In this document: positions 18,028-28,035 of the stretch, one piece after another
Numbering within the stretch: the first letter of the stretch is position 1
How the letters are laid out: each line of letters begins with the position of its first letter
Origin: CAVSWT01 sp963731745
GTDB lineage: Bacteria > Bacteroidota > Ignavibacteria > Ignavibacteriales > Ignavibacteriaceae
Assembly: GCA_963731745.1 (NCBI GenBank)
Contig: CAVSWT010000015.1
Location: forward strand, 186,001 to 250,000
DNA: 64,000 nt
Direction of reading: 5' to 3'
Notes under the pieces: model-generated
Told to the model about the DNA's origin: nothing
Database searches by the model: none
What the model saw: the letters and a program-made list of their open reading frames with translations, nothing else
Position numbers and translations under genes: made by a program

Positions 18028-18407
18028 ATAATTTAGTGAAATATTATTTAATTGAATTTTGGGTCTTATAAATATTTAAGCTTATAAGCTGGTCATAATT
18101 TCATTGGAAAAAAATTTATCTTTAAAATAAATAATGCAGGTGTGACCAGCACCTGCATTATATGGAAGGATCCCCCCTCACTTACCGCTATGAACTTAAA
18201 ATCTGATGTCAATATCATACAAATGAATCTAATATGATATAGTGTAAATGCGTTATTTTTAGTAGATTTTTCTTGTCTTTCTCATAGTTATTACCAATAG
18301 CATAGAACAAATGAACTATCATTTTTAATATTGAGAAAAAAGTTTATAAATTTCCTTCCGAACTATTAAAAATTCTTTTTTTACTTTAAATTTTAAGGAA
18401 TCAATTA
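18028..18407. other. 380-base gap with one hairpin
   Basis: No supported gene. It contains a perfect 11-bp stem TAATGCAGGTG at 18132-18142 with 18150-18160 and a 7-base loop. The plus-strand side is not followed by a T-run, while the minus-strand side is, so it is at best a weak terminator for the DUF1579 gene. The last 100 bases are AT-rich and probably hold the promoter of the VOC gene. Confidence 0.45.
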
Positions 18408-18899
18408 GTGGATCATAAAATTCATCCAAATACTAAAATCGGGCATGTACATCTAACAGTTTCAGATATTGAAAAGTCACTTAAATTTTATAGAGACCTT
18501 CTTGGTTTCGAAGTTACAATGTGGTTTGGAAGCAGTGCTGTTTTCCTTTCCGCAGGTGGTTATCATCATCATATCGGTTTAAATACGTGGGCGGGGAAAG
18601 ACGCTTCTCCCCCGCCGGCTGGACATACCGGCCTATATCATTTTGCAATTCTTTTTCCAAATAGAAAAGAACTTGCCAGAATTGTTAAAAGACTTTTTGA
18701 AGTTAACTATAAAATTGAAGGTGCTTCCGATCATGGGGTTTCCGAATCAATCTATGTAACTGATCCCGATGGAAATGGCGTAGAACTTTATTCGGACAGA
18801 GATTTCGAAAAATGGCCTATAACAGAAGAAGGACATCTTGAAATGGTTACAAAGCAATTGGATTTAATAAGCCTTCTTTCGGAATTGGATGATGAATAA
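18408..18899 (+). CDS. VOC (glyoxalase/extradiol dioxygenase) family protein
   Basis: 163 residues starting at a GTG with an AAGGAA site 8 bases upstream. Two VOC half-domains are visible: KIGHVHLTVSDIEKSLKFYRDLLGFEVTMW at the N terminus and TGLYHFAILFPNRKELARIVKRL from about 77. Metal ligand candidates are His15, the His in HHHIGLNTW, His78 and the Glu in DPDGNGVELYSDR. The longer blocks are typical of the catechol 2,3-dioxygenase-like group, but the substrate is unknown. The stop overlaps the next gene. Confidence 0.88.
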   Translation: MDHKIHPNTKIGHVHLTVSDIEKSLKFYRDLLGFEVTMWFGSSAVFLSAGGYHHHIGLNTWAGKDASPPPAGHTGLYHFAILFPNRKELARIVKRLFEVNYKIEGASDHGVSESIYVTDPDGNGVELYSDRDFEKWPITEEGHLEMVTKQLDLISLLSELDDE

Positions 18900-19365
18900 T
18901 TTGATGAATGAAGTTAAGATCATAACTTATTTAAAACAGTATAAGGATCAATTCAAAACATTAAATTATGAGTGGCTGAATAAATATTTTGAAATTGAAC
19001 CGATGGATGAGGCAATACTTTCCAATCCTCAAAAAATAATTGATGAAGGCGGACAAATATTTTTAGCTCTAATTGATGCTGAAGCAGTCGGCACGGTTGC
19101 GTTAATTAAAGTAAATGAAAGTACATTTGAACTTGCAAAAATGGCTGTCACTGAAAACCATCAAGGTAAAAGCATTGGTAAAAAACTTTGCTTAGCGGCA
19201 ATAGAATATGCAAAGGAAATGCATTTCAAATCTATTTTTTTAGAATCAAATTCCAAATTAACACCGGCCATTAATCTGTATAAAAAATTAGGATTTAAAA
19301 CAATACCAGGTGAACTTTCATCTCATTATAAACGCTGTGATATAAATATGAGTTTGGATTTGTGA
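18889..19365 (+). CDS. GNAT family N-acetyltransferase
   Basis: 158 residues. The acetyl-CoA binding motif is KMAVTENHQGKSIGKKLCLAAIEYA (Q/RxxGxG/A form QGKSIG), followed by IFLESNSKLTPAINLYKKLGFK, the usual motif B. The acceptor is unknown. The frame overlaps the VOC gene by 11 bases with the first ATG; another ATG at 18904 begins just after the VOC stop and could be the real start. Confidence 0.88.
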   Translation: MMNNLMNEVKIITYLKQYKDQFKTLNYEWLNKYFEIEPMDEAILSNPQKIIDEGGQIFLALIDAEAVGTVALIKVNESTFELAKMAVTENHQGKSIGKKLCLAAIEYAKEMHFKSIFLESNSKLTPAINLYKKLGFKTIPGELSSHYKRCDINMSLDL

Positions 19366-19515
19366 GATAATAATTATGTTTGCCTCCTTCTGTGTTCTCT
19401 AACGCAAAATAATTAAAAATTTTAATATTATTTATTTCTAATTCTTTTGAAAGTTATAAATTTCTTATAAGTTATAATTATAGAAACCTCACTTAAATAG
19501 ACGAAAGGAAAATTT

Positions 19516-21999
19516 ATGAGCTTAAAGAGAGATTCAGTATTCTTCACAGATAAAGAAAATCCCTCAAGCTTTACACTTTCCAACCAATTTGCTGAGCACT
19601 TAGAGTTTATACTTGTTAAAGATAAATTCACTGTTACTGATGATGATGCTTATTTTTCATTGTCAATGTCAATTCGTGATAGGCTTGTAAGAAGCTGGCT
19701 CAGAACTCAACAAAAGTACAAAGAAAAAAATGTTAAGCGCGTATATTATCTTTCGATGGAATTTTTAATGGGCCGGTTATTGGGAAACGCTCTAATCAAT
19801 TTAAATTTTTACGATGAATGTTATACTATATTAAAAAATATTGGTTACAATCTTGAAGAAGTAAGAGAACTTGAACCTGATATGGGTTTAGGAAATGGCG
19901 GTTTGGGTAGGCTTGCTGCATGTTTTCTTGATTCGATGGCAACACTAAATTTACCTGCGTTCGGTTATGGCATAAGATACGATTACGGAATTTTCAGACA
20001 GGAGATTGAGAATGGATATCAAATCGAACAGGCTGATAATTGGATATCGTATGGCAACCCCTGGGAAATTTTAAGACGAAGATTGACATACCGCGTAAAG
20101 TTCGGCGGACATGTTGAATCAAATGAAGAAAACGGCAGATTACAATTTAAATGGATTGACACTAATGATGTTATCGCTGTAGCGTTTGATATTCCTATTC
20201 CTGGTTACAGAACTACAACGGTTAATAATCTCAGATTATGGTCATCGCGTGCGGCAACAGATTTTAGTTTTGAAGAATTTAACAGCGGCCATTATCTAAA
20301 AGCAGTTGAAAATCAAAACTTGTCTGAAAATATTTCCAAAGTTTTATATCCAAACGATAATCTGGCAATCGGAAAATCATTGCGTCTTAAGCAGGAATAT
20401 TTTTTCGTCTCTGCAACTTTACAGGATATAATTAGAAAATTTAGAATCAGCAATAAATCACTGCATAACTTTGCAGAAAAAACCGCAATACAATTAAATG
20501 ACACACATCCGGTAATTGCAATTGCCGAGCTAATGCGTCTTCTACTTGATCAGGAAAAATTCAGCTGGGAAGAAGCATTTAAAATAACAACAAATACTTT
20601 TTCGTACACAAATCATACGGTTGTTCCTGAAGCTTTGGAAGAATGGTCTGTGCCATTAATGCAGGAACTTTTACCGAGACATTTACAAATAATTTATGAA
20701 ATTAATTCTAGGTTTTTGGCGCATGTTCGGAAAAATTATACAAACGACGATTCAGTCATTTCCGAAATTTCCATCATTCGTGAAGGCGAACCAAAAAAAA
20801 TAAGAATGGCTTACCTTGCAATAGTATGCAGCCATAAAGTTAACGGCGTTGCCGCTCTTCATACAGAAATTCTTAAGAATAAAATTTTTTATCACTTCAA
20901 CAAAATTTATCCTGGCAAATTTATAAACGTAACAAATGGCATAACTCCACGCCGCTGGCTAAAAACAGCCGATCCATTTTTGTCGGAATTGATATCGGAT
21001 AGAATCGGGGATAAGTGGGTAACCGATTTGAGTCAATTAAAAAAATTAGAAAAATATATTGATGATTCAGACTTTAGAGAATTTTGGCGTACTTCAAAAT
21101 GGCTAAGCAAAAAAATTCTCATCGAAATAATTAAGCAAGAACTTGGAATTGAAGTTAACTCCGAATCTCTATTTGATGTTCACATAAAAAGATTTCATCA
21201 ATATAAAAGACAGCTTTTAAACATTCTGCATGTAATTACTCTTTATAATCATTTAAAGGATGATCCAAAACTTGATATAGTTCCGAGGACTGTCATATTT
21301 GGTGGGAAGGCAGCTCCAGGATATTTTACAGCTAAATTGATAATTAAATTAATTAATTCAGTTGCTGATGTTATAAATAATGACACTGACATTGACGGAA
21401 AATTAAAAGTGATTTTCATAAAAAATTATTCTGTTTCTCTTGCCGAGAAGATAATTCCTGCTTCAGACTTATCGGAACAAATATCTACCGCCGGATTGGA
21501 AGCCTCAGGAACAGGCAATATGAAATTTGCCCTGAACGGAGCTTTAACCATAGGAACAATGGACGGCGCCAATATTGAAATACGTGAAGAAGTTGGCGAT
21601 GATAATATTTTTATTTTCGGTCTGCTCGCAGATGAAGTTGCTAATCTTAAAAATAACGGTTACAATCCTCGTGATTATTATGAAAATAATAAAAATTTAA
21701 AACGTGTTATAGATATGATTTCATCCAACTATTTCAATGAAAATGAGCCTGGCATTTTTGATCCGCTTATTGAAGAATTGATGAACCATGATTACTACTG
21801 TCTTTTCGCCGATTATCAATCATACATTGACAAGCAAAAAGAAGTGAGCAGATTATTTAGAGATACTGAAGAATGGACAAAAAAATCTATTTTAAATGTT
21901 GCGCGTATTGGAAAATTTTCAAGCGATAGATCCATTCAAGAATATTCTCAAAAAGTTTGGAACATAAAACCAATAAAGGTTAATCAGGAGGAAAAATAA
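19516..21999 (+). CDS. glgP: Glycogen/alpha-glucan phosphorylase
   Basis: 827 residues, the normal length. Conserved blocks include YYLSMEFLMGRLLGNAL, LGNGGLGRLAACFLDSMATL, QLNDTHPVIAIAELMR and the pyridoxal phosphate motif EASGTGNMKFALNGALTIGT with Lys670. It releases glucose 1-phosphate from storage glucan in the cytoplasm. An AGGAAAA site lies before the ATG. Glucose 1-phosphate could feed zwf in the same window after isomerisation, a general metabolic link. Confidence 0.96.
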   Translation: MSLKRDSVFFTDKENPSSFTLSNQFAEHLEFILVKDKFTVTDDDAYFSLSMSIRDRLVRSWLRTQQKYKEKNVKRVYYLSMEFLMGRLLGNALINLNFYDECYTILKNIGYNLEEVRELEPDMGLGNGGLGRLAACFLDSMATLNLPAFGYGIRYDYGIFRQEIENGYQIEQADNWISYGNPWEILRRRLTYRVKFGGHVESNEENGRLQFKWIDTNDVIAVAFDIPIPGYRTTTVNNLRLWSSRAATDFSFEEFNSGHYLKAVENQNLSENISKVLYPNDNLAIGKSLRLKQEYFFVSATLQDIIRKFRISNKSLHNFAEKTAIQLNDTHPVIAIAELMRLLLDQEKFSWEEAFKITTNTFSYTNHTVVPEALEEWSVPLMQELLPRHLQIIYEINSRFLAHVRKNYTNDDSVISEISIIREGEPKKIRMAYLAIVCSHKVNGVAALHTEILKNKIFYHFNKIYPGKFINVTNGITPRRWLKTADPFLSELISDRIGDKWVTDLSQLKKLEKYIDDSDFREFWRTSKWLSKKILIEIIKQELGIEVNSESLFDVHIKRFHQYKRQLLNILHVITLYNHLKDDPKLDIVPRTVIFGGKAAPGYFTAKLIIKLINSVADVINNDTDIDGKLKVIFIKNYSVSLAEKIIPASDLSEQISTAGLEASGTGNMKFALNGALTIGTMDGANIEIREEVGDDNIFIFGLLADEVANLKNNGYNPRDYYENNKNLKRVIDMISSNYFNENEPGIFDPLIEELMNHDYYCLFADYQSYIDKQKEVSRLFRDTEEWTKKSILNVARIGKFSSDRSIQEYSQKVWNIKPIKVNQEEK

Positions 22000-22001
22000 T
22001 T

Positions 22002-22769
22002 TTACAAATTCATTCCGCCTGAAACTTCGATTCTTTGTCCGGTAATCCATCTTGCATCATCAGTACAAAGAAATGCAACTACTCCGCCAACATCTTCGGC
22101 AATGCCGACTCTTCCTAATGCGGTTATTGATGCAATACGCGTTTTAACCTGCGGATTATTTCTTATAGCTGCATTATTAAAATCGGTTTCAATTGCACCC
22201 GGGGCAACAACATTTACAGTAATCCCTCTCGATCCAATTTCTTTTGCTGCATATTTTGTGAATACTTCAATTGCCCCTTTCATAGAAGCATAAACAGAAT
22301 AGCCGGGATTTACAAATCTCGCTGTGCCTGAAGATATATTTATAATTCTTCCGTTATCATTCATCATCAATAAAGCTTTTTGCGTTAGAAAATAAACTCC
22401 TTTGAAATGAATATTTAAGAATGAATCAAAATCTTCTTCCGATACATTTATAAATGGAATTGTAGCTCCGATACCAGCATTATTTATTAAAAAATCAAAT
22501 TTGTCTTTTCCCCATTTATCCTTCAACAATTTAGTTATTTGTTCTAAAAATTTATCGAAGGATTTAATATCCGCAACATTAAATTGAAGCGCCGCTGCCT
22601 TTTGGCCTTTGCTTTCAATTTCCGATACTACTTTTTCAGCTTCTTCTTTTTTAGAATGATAAGTTAAGATAACATCGCTGCCGTAATCAGCCAAACGCAA
22701 AGCCATATCTTTTCCAAGACCGCGGCTTCCGCCTGTAACTAAAGCAATTTTTCCTGATATTTTTTTCAT
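22002..22769 (-). CDS. SDR family oxidoreductase
   Basis: About 255 residues from the Met at 22769 (an in-frame ATG at 22781 adds four residues). The N terminus has ALVTGGSRGLG (TGxxxGxG), then NNAG, the catalytic Ser in NISSGTA, YSVYASMKGAIE (YxxxK) and the C-terminal WITGQRIEVSGGMNL. This is a classical short-chain dehydrogenase of the FabG/3-oxoacyl reductase type; the substrate is unknown. It ends only two bases from the glgP stop on the other strand. Confidence 0.93.
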   Translation of the reverse strand: MKKISGKIALVTGGSRGLGKDMALRLADYGSDVILTYHSKKEEAEKVVSEIESKGQKAAALQFNVADIKSFDKFLEQITKLLKDKWGKDKFDFLINNAGIGATIPFINVSEEDFDSFLNIHFKGVYFLTQKALLMMNDNGRIINISSGTARFVNPGYSVYASMKGAIEVFTKYAAKEIGSRGITVNVVAPGAIETDFNNAAIRNNPQVKTRIASITALGRVGIAEDVGGVVAFLCTDDARWITGQRIEVSGGMNL

Positions 22770-22875
22770 AGTTTTCACCATATTTAATTCAATTGTTAAA
22801 CACGAATTTATTTAAGGATCTTATTCTGACCTCATTCTAATTTCTTAAATAAATTAAGTATAACCTGAGTTTGTT

Positions 22876-23532
22876 TTAAATTAATATCTCTTCTCTGTTT
22901 TTACCAATCCAATAACCCCAAGCTACAATAAGCCATTGTGAAAGTCCTACGTATCCGATTGGTTCAACTGATGTTGGCGGCGGGCCTACTAAATTTAAAA
23001 AGTACATCAGCATTAAAAAAATTACCAAAGACCAAAAAGCATAAATCCCAGTTTTATTTTTTGCCTTTGTAACACTTACATATAAATAAACCCCTGTTAA
23101 AAATATTATTACTTCAATTAAAACCGATAAAATAACTAAATTCCAAAGCCCTAATCCAACTACTGTAGGTGACCAAGGTACAATTTGTAAATCAGGATTA
23201 TGTGAAATAAAATCTAAAACCCAATGACTTAAAACTAAAGCTCCAAGCCATATTGAAGCTTTAATATTTTTTCTTAAAAGATAATAAACTATCCCAAAGA
23301 TTAATGCCCAAATTATCACAGCAAATAAACTATGCGATACCGGAAAATAAGTAAAGCTTAACTTTGTAAATGGATTATTGCCAGGATTTATTTCTACTTT
23401 TTCTATTCCGAATAAAAGCAGTAGAGGCCATAGAAGATCAATAAATTGAGCAGCAAGAAAAAGTGTTCCCAATGAAGTTTTGGGTACAACCTTTTTAGCT
23501 GCAAAACCGGCTCCAAAATGTCCAATAAACAT
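22876..23532 (-). CDS. Multi-helix membrane protein, YdjM-like (metal-dependent hydrolase type)
   Basis: 218 residues with about six hydrophobic segments. The start MFIGHFGAGFAAKKVVPKTSLGTLFLAAQ, the middle YFPVSHSLFAVIIW and SHWVLDFISHNPDLQ resemble the YdjM/LexA-regulated membrane protein family, where conserved His and Asp residues lie at membrane edges and metal binding has been proposed. Function is not established. It is separated from the SDR gene by 106 bases. Confidence 0.6.
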   Translation of the reverse strand: MFIGHFGAGFAAKKVVPKTSLGTLFLAAQFIDLLWPLLLLFGIEKVEINPGNNPFTKLSFTYFPVSHSLFAVIIWALIFGIVYYLLRKNIKASIWLGALVLSHWVLDFISHNPDLQIVPWSPTVVGLGLWNLVILSVLIEVIIFLTGVYLYVSVTKAKNKTGIYAFWSLVIFLMLMYFLNLVGPPPTSVEPIGYVGLSQWLIVAWGYWIGKNREEILI

Positions 23533-23768
23533 TTTCTCTCTTCCTTATTTTTTTAATAATTTTTATAATCTTGGGTGATACGAAAAGCGATTGTATTTCT
23601 GAAGTAAAATTATAACAATTTAATATTAGAATAGAAATAAGAGCAGAGCATTTTAGTTAGAATCGTGGATATAGGATTTTATTGCATAATTGAAATTTAA
23701 AATAATGATTGTCAAAATAAACGATTGAGTATTTATTAATTAGTAATTATTATAAGAGACAAAATTCT

Positions 23769-24830
23769 TCAATTAAATAACGTTTGAGATTTTTGCTCAA
23801 AATCTAAAAGCCATTTTTTCCTCCAAAGCCCTCCGCCGTATCCTCTAAGTTTTCCATCTTTACCAATTACTCTATGGCAAGGTATAAGGATTGCAAGTCG
23901 ATTATCTCCGTTTGCAGTTGCGACAGCTCGAACAGCATTTTTATTTTCAATACGTTTTGCAATATCTTCATAAGAAGATGTTTTGCCATAGGGAAGTTTT
24001 TGTAATTCCTTCCAAACGCTTAATTGAAATTTAGTGCCAGGAGCATCCATTGGTATATCAAAATTTGTACGTTTACATAAAAAATATTCATCCAGCTGCG
24101 TTTTCAGATTTAGTAGATGATCATTTTCGCCAGGTACAATTACGCAATTCAAATATTTTATTATACGTTTTATCTGTGTTTCGAGCATTTTTCTTTCAAC
24201 AAACTCTAGAAGACAAATTCCCCTTTCGGAAGACATTGCAATCATTGGCCCTAAAGGAGTTAAAATTCTTGTTGCAACTACTAATGTTGAATCTTTTGTT
24301 TTTGCAGGAGAATTGCCCGTCAATTTTTTTACCGCATCATTAAATCCACTTAAGGATTCAAAACCCGAATCGTACGCAGTTTGAGTTAAATTTTCACCAA
24401 CTTTGATATTTCCTATTGCCATGCCTAATCTCCTGTATCTTATATATTCGTGAAAAGTCATATTAAAATTATTTTTAAACCAGCGCCGTACCTTATTTGG
24501 ATCAACGCCCAAATTTCTTATTTCAAAATCTTTCCATCTTTTGGCAGGATTCTCTTCAACTTTAGAAAAAATATTTTTCATCCAAGAAGGGATTGCGCCC
24601 CTCATCTCAAGGGGTTTGCAGCGTTTGCATGGTTTATACCCGGCTTTAACTGCTTGATTAATATTTTTGAAAAATTCAATATTTTGCAGCTTTGGTTTTC
24701 GTGCCGGGCAAACCGGACGGCAGAATATTCCCGTGGTTTTTACGCCGACAAAAAATACACCTTCGTATGTTTCGTCTCTATTTATAAGAGCATTATACAT
24801 TACATTTATTTTTGGTAATTCATTATTCAT
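23769..24830 (-). CDS. ada: Bifunctional Ada: methylphosphotriester / O6-methylguanine-DNA methyltransferase and transcription activator
   Basis: 353 residues from the Met at 24830. N-Ada: GVKTTGIFCRPVCPARKP with Zn ligands Cys37, Cys41, Cys68, Cys71. Middle: AraC-type helix-turn-helix (FEIRNLGVDPNKVRRWFKNNFNMTFHEYIRYRRLG). C-Ada: the methyl-acceptor IPCHRVIGKDGKLRGYGGG with Cys at about 318. All three parts are in one chain as in E. coli Ada, so it should repair alkylated DNA and activate its own response. A longer frame to 24932 would run into the upstream gene, so I reject that start. Confidence 0.93.
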   Translation of the reverse strand: MNNELPKINVMYNALINRDETYEGVFFVGVKTTGIFCRPVCPARKPKLQNIEFFKNINQAVKAGYKPCKRCKPLEMRGAIPSWMKNIFSKVEENPAKRWKDFEIRNLGVDPNKVRRWFKNNFNMTFHEYIRYRRLGMAIGNIKVGENLTQTAYDSGFESLSGFNDAVKKLTGNSPAKTKDSTLVVATRILTPLGPMIAMSSERGICLLEFVERKMLETQIKRIIKYLNCVIVPGENDHLLNLKTQLDEYFLCKRTNFDIPMDAPGTKFQLSVWKELQKLPYGKTSSYEDIAKRIENKNAVRAVATANGDNRLAILIPCHRVIGKDGKLRGYGGGLWRKKWLLDFEQKSQTLFN

Positions 24831-24898
24831 AGCTGCTAAAATAAGTAGAATAAAAAAATATTCTACCGGAAAATTATCATCAAATTTTAAATTAATTA

Positions 24899-25477
24899 TT
24901 AATTCTCGCGCCTCTTCATATCCATAATCCATAAAGTTGTCCAGGTTTCGCCATTATCTTTTGAAAATGAAAGATCCCAATGAACAGAATTTTTTTTGAA
25001 ATTCGAAAATGTAATTCGAGAGATACTATTTTCATTGGCATTATTAGTTTCTCTAAAAAATTCCCCTTTACCATTTTTGAAATTGCCTGTAAAACCTGTC
25101 CCCATTTGTAAATTTTTATTATCAAGCCAATGAATATTCCATTCATTTTTTTTTGAGTCAAAATATCTGATGCTAAACCCTTTCATATGTTCAATGCTAT
25201 CCATCCCGTTCCAAAAAAATTTCACATCTCCTTCCCAATGTTCCTCCAAAGCGCATCCATTCAGAATAGAACTAACAGAAGTATGCGCATTTGTTTCAAG
25301 CCAGCTTCCATCTTTGTTAAGAATTTTCTGCTGAATATCCCAATCACCAATCCAAAAATTGAATTGCCGGCTTTCGGGTGAATTACAATCAAGGGAATCT
25401 TTATTTAAACTTTGTTGTCCGTCTATTACAGGTTGAATCAAAATAAAGAATAATAAAATTGCAACGAGATTTTTCAT
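24899..25477 (-). CDS. Exported DUF1579-like protein
   Basis: About 192 residues from the ATG at 25477, which has a GAGG site at the right distance. Signal peptide about 1-20 (IQPVIDGQ). The core FNFWIGDWDIQQKIL, LNGCALEEHWEG and FDSKKNEWNIHWLDNKNLQM resembles lipocalin-like beta-barrel proteins related to DUF1579, like the product of the gene at 17440. Function unknown. It lies 68 bases before ada and might share a transcript, but a link to DNA repair is not supported by anything in the sequence. Confidence 0.65.
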   Translation of the reverse strand: MKNLVAILLFFILIQPVIDGQQSLNKDSLDCNSPESRQFNFWIGDWDIQQKILNKDGSWLETNAHTSVSSILNGCALEEHWEGDVKFFWNGMDSIEHMKGFSIRYFDSKKNEWNIHWLDNKNLQMGTGFTGNFKNGKGEFFRETNNANENSISRITFSNFKKNSVHWDLSFSKDNGETWTTLWIMDMKRREN

Positions 25478-25703
25478 AGGATGCCTCTTCGTATTAGTAA
25501 TCAACCGTTTGTGAAGTTAATGAAGTCGATTTAAAAAAGTAAGGTAGAATATAGAGTTTTTTTTATCAGCATTCTGGCAAATTATATGTTGTAGTTAAAA
25601 GTGCAATTCGCAAAAATGATAGTTCATTTTTACAATAGAACTTAACTGTGCTTTTATTTAATTTTAATCAATAATTATTTTCATTTTAAATTTAGAGGAA
25701 TTC

Positions 25704-27579
25704 ATGTTTAAAAATATTTTATCCATTTTACTCATATCTATGCTGTTTATACAGATTACGAGTTTTTCTCAGGATCTTGACAGAAAAAATGTAGACCAAA
25801 AATATAAGTGGAATTTAAACGAATTATATGCATCAAAAGAAGCTTGGAGCAAAGCAAAAGATGAAACCAAAAACAAAATTGATGAAATTGCCAAATACAA
25901 AGGCAAGCTTGATGAAAGTGCTTCAAATCTTTTATATACTTTGAAGACTTATTTCGATACTTATAAAGAGTTTTCAAGAGTTTATGAATATGCGAACGAT
26001 TCCCGAGACCAGAATCTTAATATCAGCAGCAATGATTCCATATTCCAGATAGCTTCTTCGTTAGCCACAAAATTTTCAGAAGTTACATCTTTTTTAAATC
26101 CGGAAATTTTAAAGTTAGATCCGAAAAAGATTGATCAATTTTATAATGATCAGCCCGAATTAAAAGACTATTCTGTTATTATAGAAAATATTCAACGGCT
26201 TCGCGACCATACCTTAAATGCTCCTGAAGAAAAAATTCTTGCGAGCTTTAGCCAAGTGACTGGAACGATGGAAAACGTATTCGGCACTTTTAATAATGCG
26301 GAAATGCCTTTTGCAAAAGTTACTTTATCGGACGGCAAGGAAGTAGAGCTAAGCAGCGCAAACTTTACAAAATATAGAAGCTTAAAAAATAGAGAAGACA
26401 GAGCAAATGTATTTGATGCTTTCTTTAATAATTATGGGAGGTTTAAAAATACAATTGGATTAAATCTTGCGGGAAAAGTTAGGTCAGATTGGGTATATGC
26501 AAAAGATAAAAAATATAAGAGTTCTTTAGAAGCGGCGTTGGATAATTTTAATGTTCCAACTTCTGTTTATGAAAATTTAGTTTCACAAATAAATAAAAAT
26601 TTACCAACCCTTCACCGGTTTTTAACACTAAAGAAAAAAATGCTCGGTGTTGATACGCTTCATTATTATGATCTTTATACTCCATTGGTAAAAAAAGTCG
26701 ATATGAACTTTACAATAGATGAAGGGCAAAAAATTATACTCGACGCCTTAAAGCCTTTAGGGGAGGATTATGAAGCCACTTTACAAAAAGCTTTTAATGA
26801 TCGTTGGATTGATTATATGCCGACAACAGGAAAGCGTTCCGGAGCATATTCGACAGGAAGATCTTACGACGTTCATCCTTATATCTTAATGAACTGGACC
26901 GATGACTGGAGGTCAGTCTCAACTTTAGCACATGAACTTGGACATACAATGCATTCATATTATTCAAATAAAACCCAGCCATTTCAATATTCAGATTACC
27001 CAATTTTTGTTGCAGAAATTGCTTCGACATGTAATGAAACTTTACTAAATAATTATATAGTTAATCATGAGCAATCGAAAGAAGAAAAATTGTATTTGTT
27101 AGGCAGTTATCTTGAGCTATTAAGACAAACTATTTTCAGGCAGACTTCTTTTGCTGAATTTGAATTAGATATTCATAAAAGAATAGAAAACAATGATCCT
27201 CTTAATGGCGATATAATGAGTCAAATTTATTATGATATCGTAAAGAAATATTATGGAAATGATGAAGGCTTCTGTAAAGTTGATGATTATGTTAAATATG
27301 AATGGGAATATATTCCTCATTTCTATTATAATTTTTATGTTTATCAATACGCTACTTCTTTAATTTATGCTACAGCATTTGCCCAGAAAATAATAGACGA
27401 AGGACAACCAGCTGTTGATAAATATTTTAATATACTTAAAGGCGGAAGTTCTGATTATCCATTAAACTTAATTAAGAAAGCCGGTATTGATCCCTCTATC
27501 GTCTGAAGCATTCGATTTAACAATGAAGAAAATGAACGAAGTTATGGATGAGATGGAAACGATAATGAATGAAAAATAA
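25704..27579 (+). CDS. pepF: Oligoendopeptidase F (M3 family), exported, with a frameshift near the C terminus
   Basis: Signal peptide 1-22 (ending SFSQ), then the PepF_M3 N-terminal domain and the zinc motif HELGHTMHS (His410, Glu411, His414), with YEWEYIPHFYYNFYVYQYATSL near the end. The main frame stops at 27506 after IDPSIV, but the expected C-terminal helix SEAFDLTMKKMNEVMDEM follows in the next frame and ends at 27579. One extra base near 27490-27501 explains this. Restored length is about 624 residues. It cuts oligopeptides; the signal peptide points to the periplasm. An AGAGGAA site precedes the ATG. Confidence 0.92.
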
Positions 27580-27604
27580 TAAATAGTTTTATTTATTTGT
27601 TTTG

Positions 27605-27634
27605 ATGCCGGATTTAGATTTAATCCGGCATTTT
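27605..27634. terminator. Hairpin terminator between pepF and cupin genes
   Basis: A 10-bp perfect stem ATGCCGGATT (27605-27614) with AATCCGGCAT (27622-27631), 7-base loop, then TTTT on the plus strand. It lies between two convergent genes and can serve both. Confidence 0.8.
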
Positions 27635-27638
27635 AATT

Positions 27639-28004
27639 TTAAATCCAAACATCATTTTTAGCGGTAAGAGTATTAAAAATTTTGCCGGTATTTACCACCC
27701 CTCGCGGTTCTATTAATATAATATGACATTCTTTTTCTGCGTACGGTTTATGTTCAACATTTTTGGGAACTACAAACATTTCTCCGCTTTTTAATTTTAC
27801 TTTGCCGTCTCTAAATTCGATTTCCATTTCACCATCAATAACAATAAATACTTCATCTGTTTCTTCATGGCTGTGCCAAATAAAATCCCCTTTAATCTTT
27901 GTAACCTTAAATTGATAATCATTCAATTCGGCAATCACTTTGGGAGACCAGTGTTCATTAAACTTGGAAAACTTGTCTCTAAAGTTTATTGATTTATACT
28001 CCAT
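27639..28004 (-). CDS. Cupin domain protein
   Basis: 121 residues, single cupin barrel. Motif 1: IWHSHEETDEVFIVIDGEMEIEF (two His, Glu, with the later G); motif 2: MFVVPKNVEHKPYAEK with the third His. A metal-binding site is therefore expected. Small cupins of this type include mannose-6-phosphate isomerase-like proteins of unknown function. It overlaps no gene and is 31 bases downstream of the mscS gene on the same strand. Confidence 0.9.
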   Translation of the reverse strand: MEYKSINFRDKFSKFNEHWSPKVIAELNDYQFKVTKIKGDFIWHSHEETDEVFIVIDGEMEIEFRDGKVKLKSGEMFVVPKNVEHKPYAEKECHIILIEPRGVVNTGKIFNTLTAKNDVWI

Positions 28005-28035
28005 TACAATAACCTTATTATGAAGACTTAAATAT

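Noticed and set aside
18132..18160. Strong terminator of the DUF1579 gene
   Set aside because: No T-run on the plus strand after the stem; kept only as a hairpin.
24450..24818. 122-residue frame opposite ada
   Set aside because: Antisense to a complete Ada; no motif or ribosome site.
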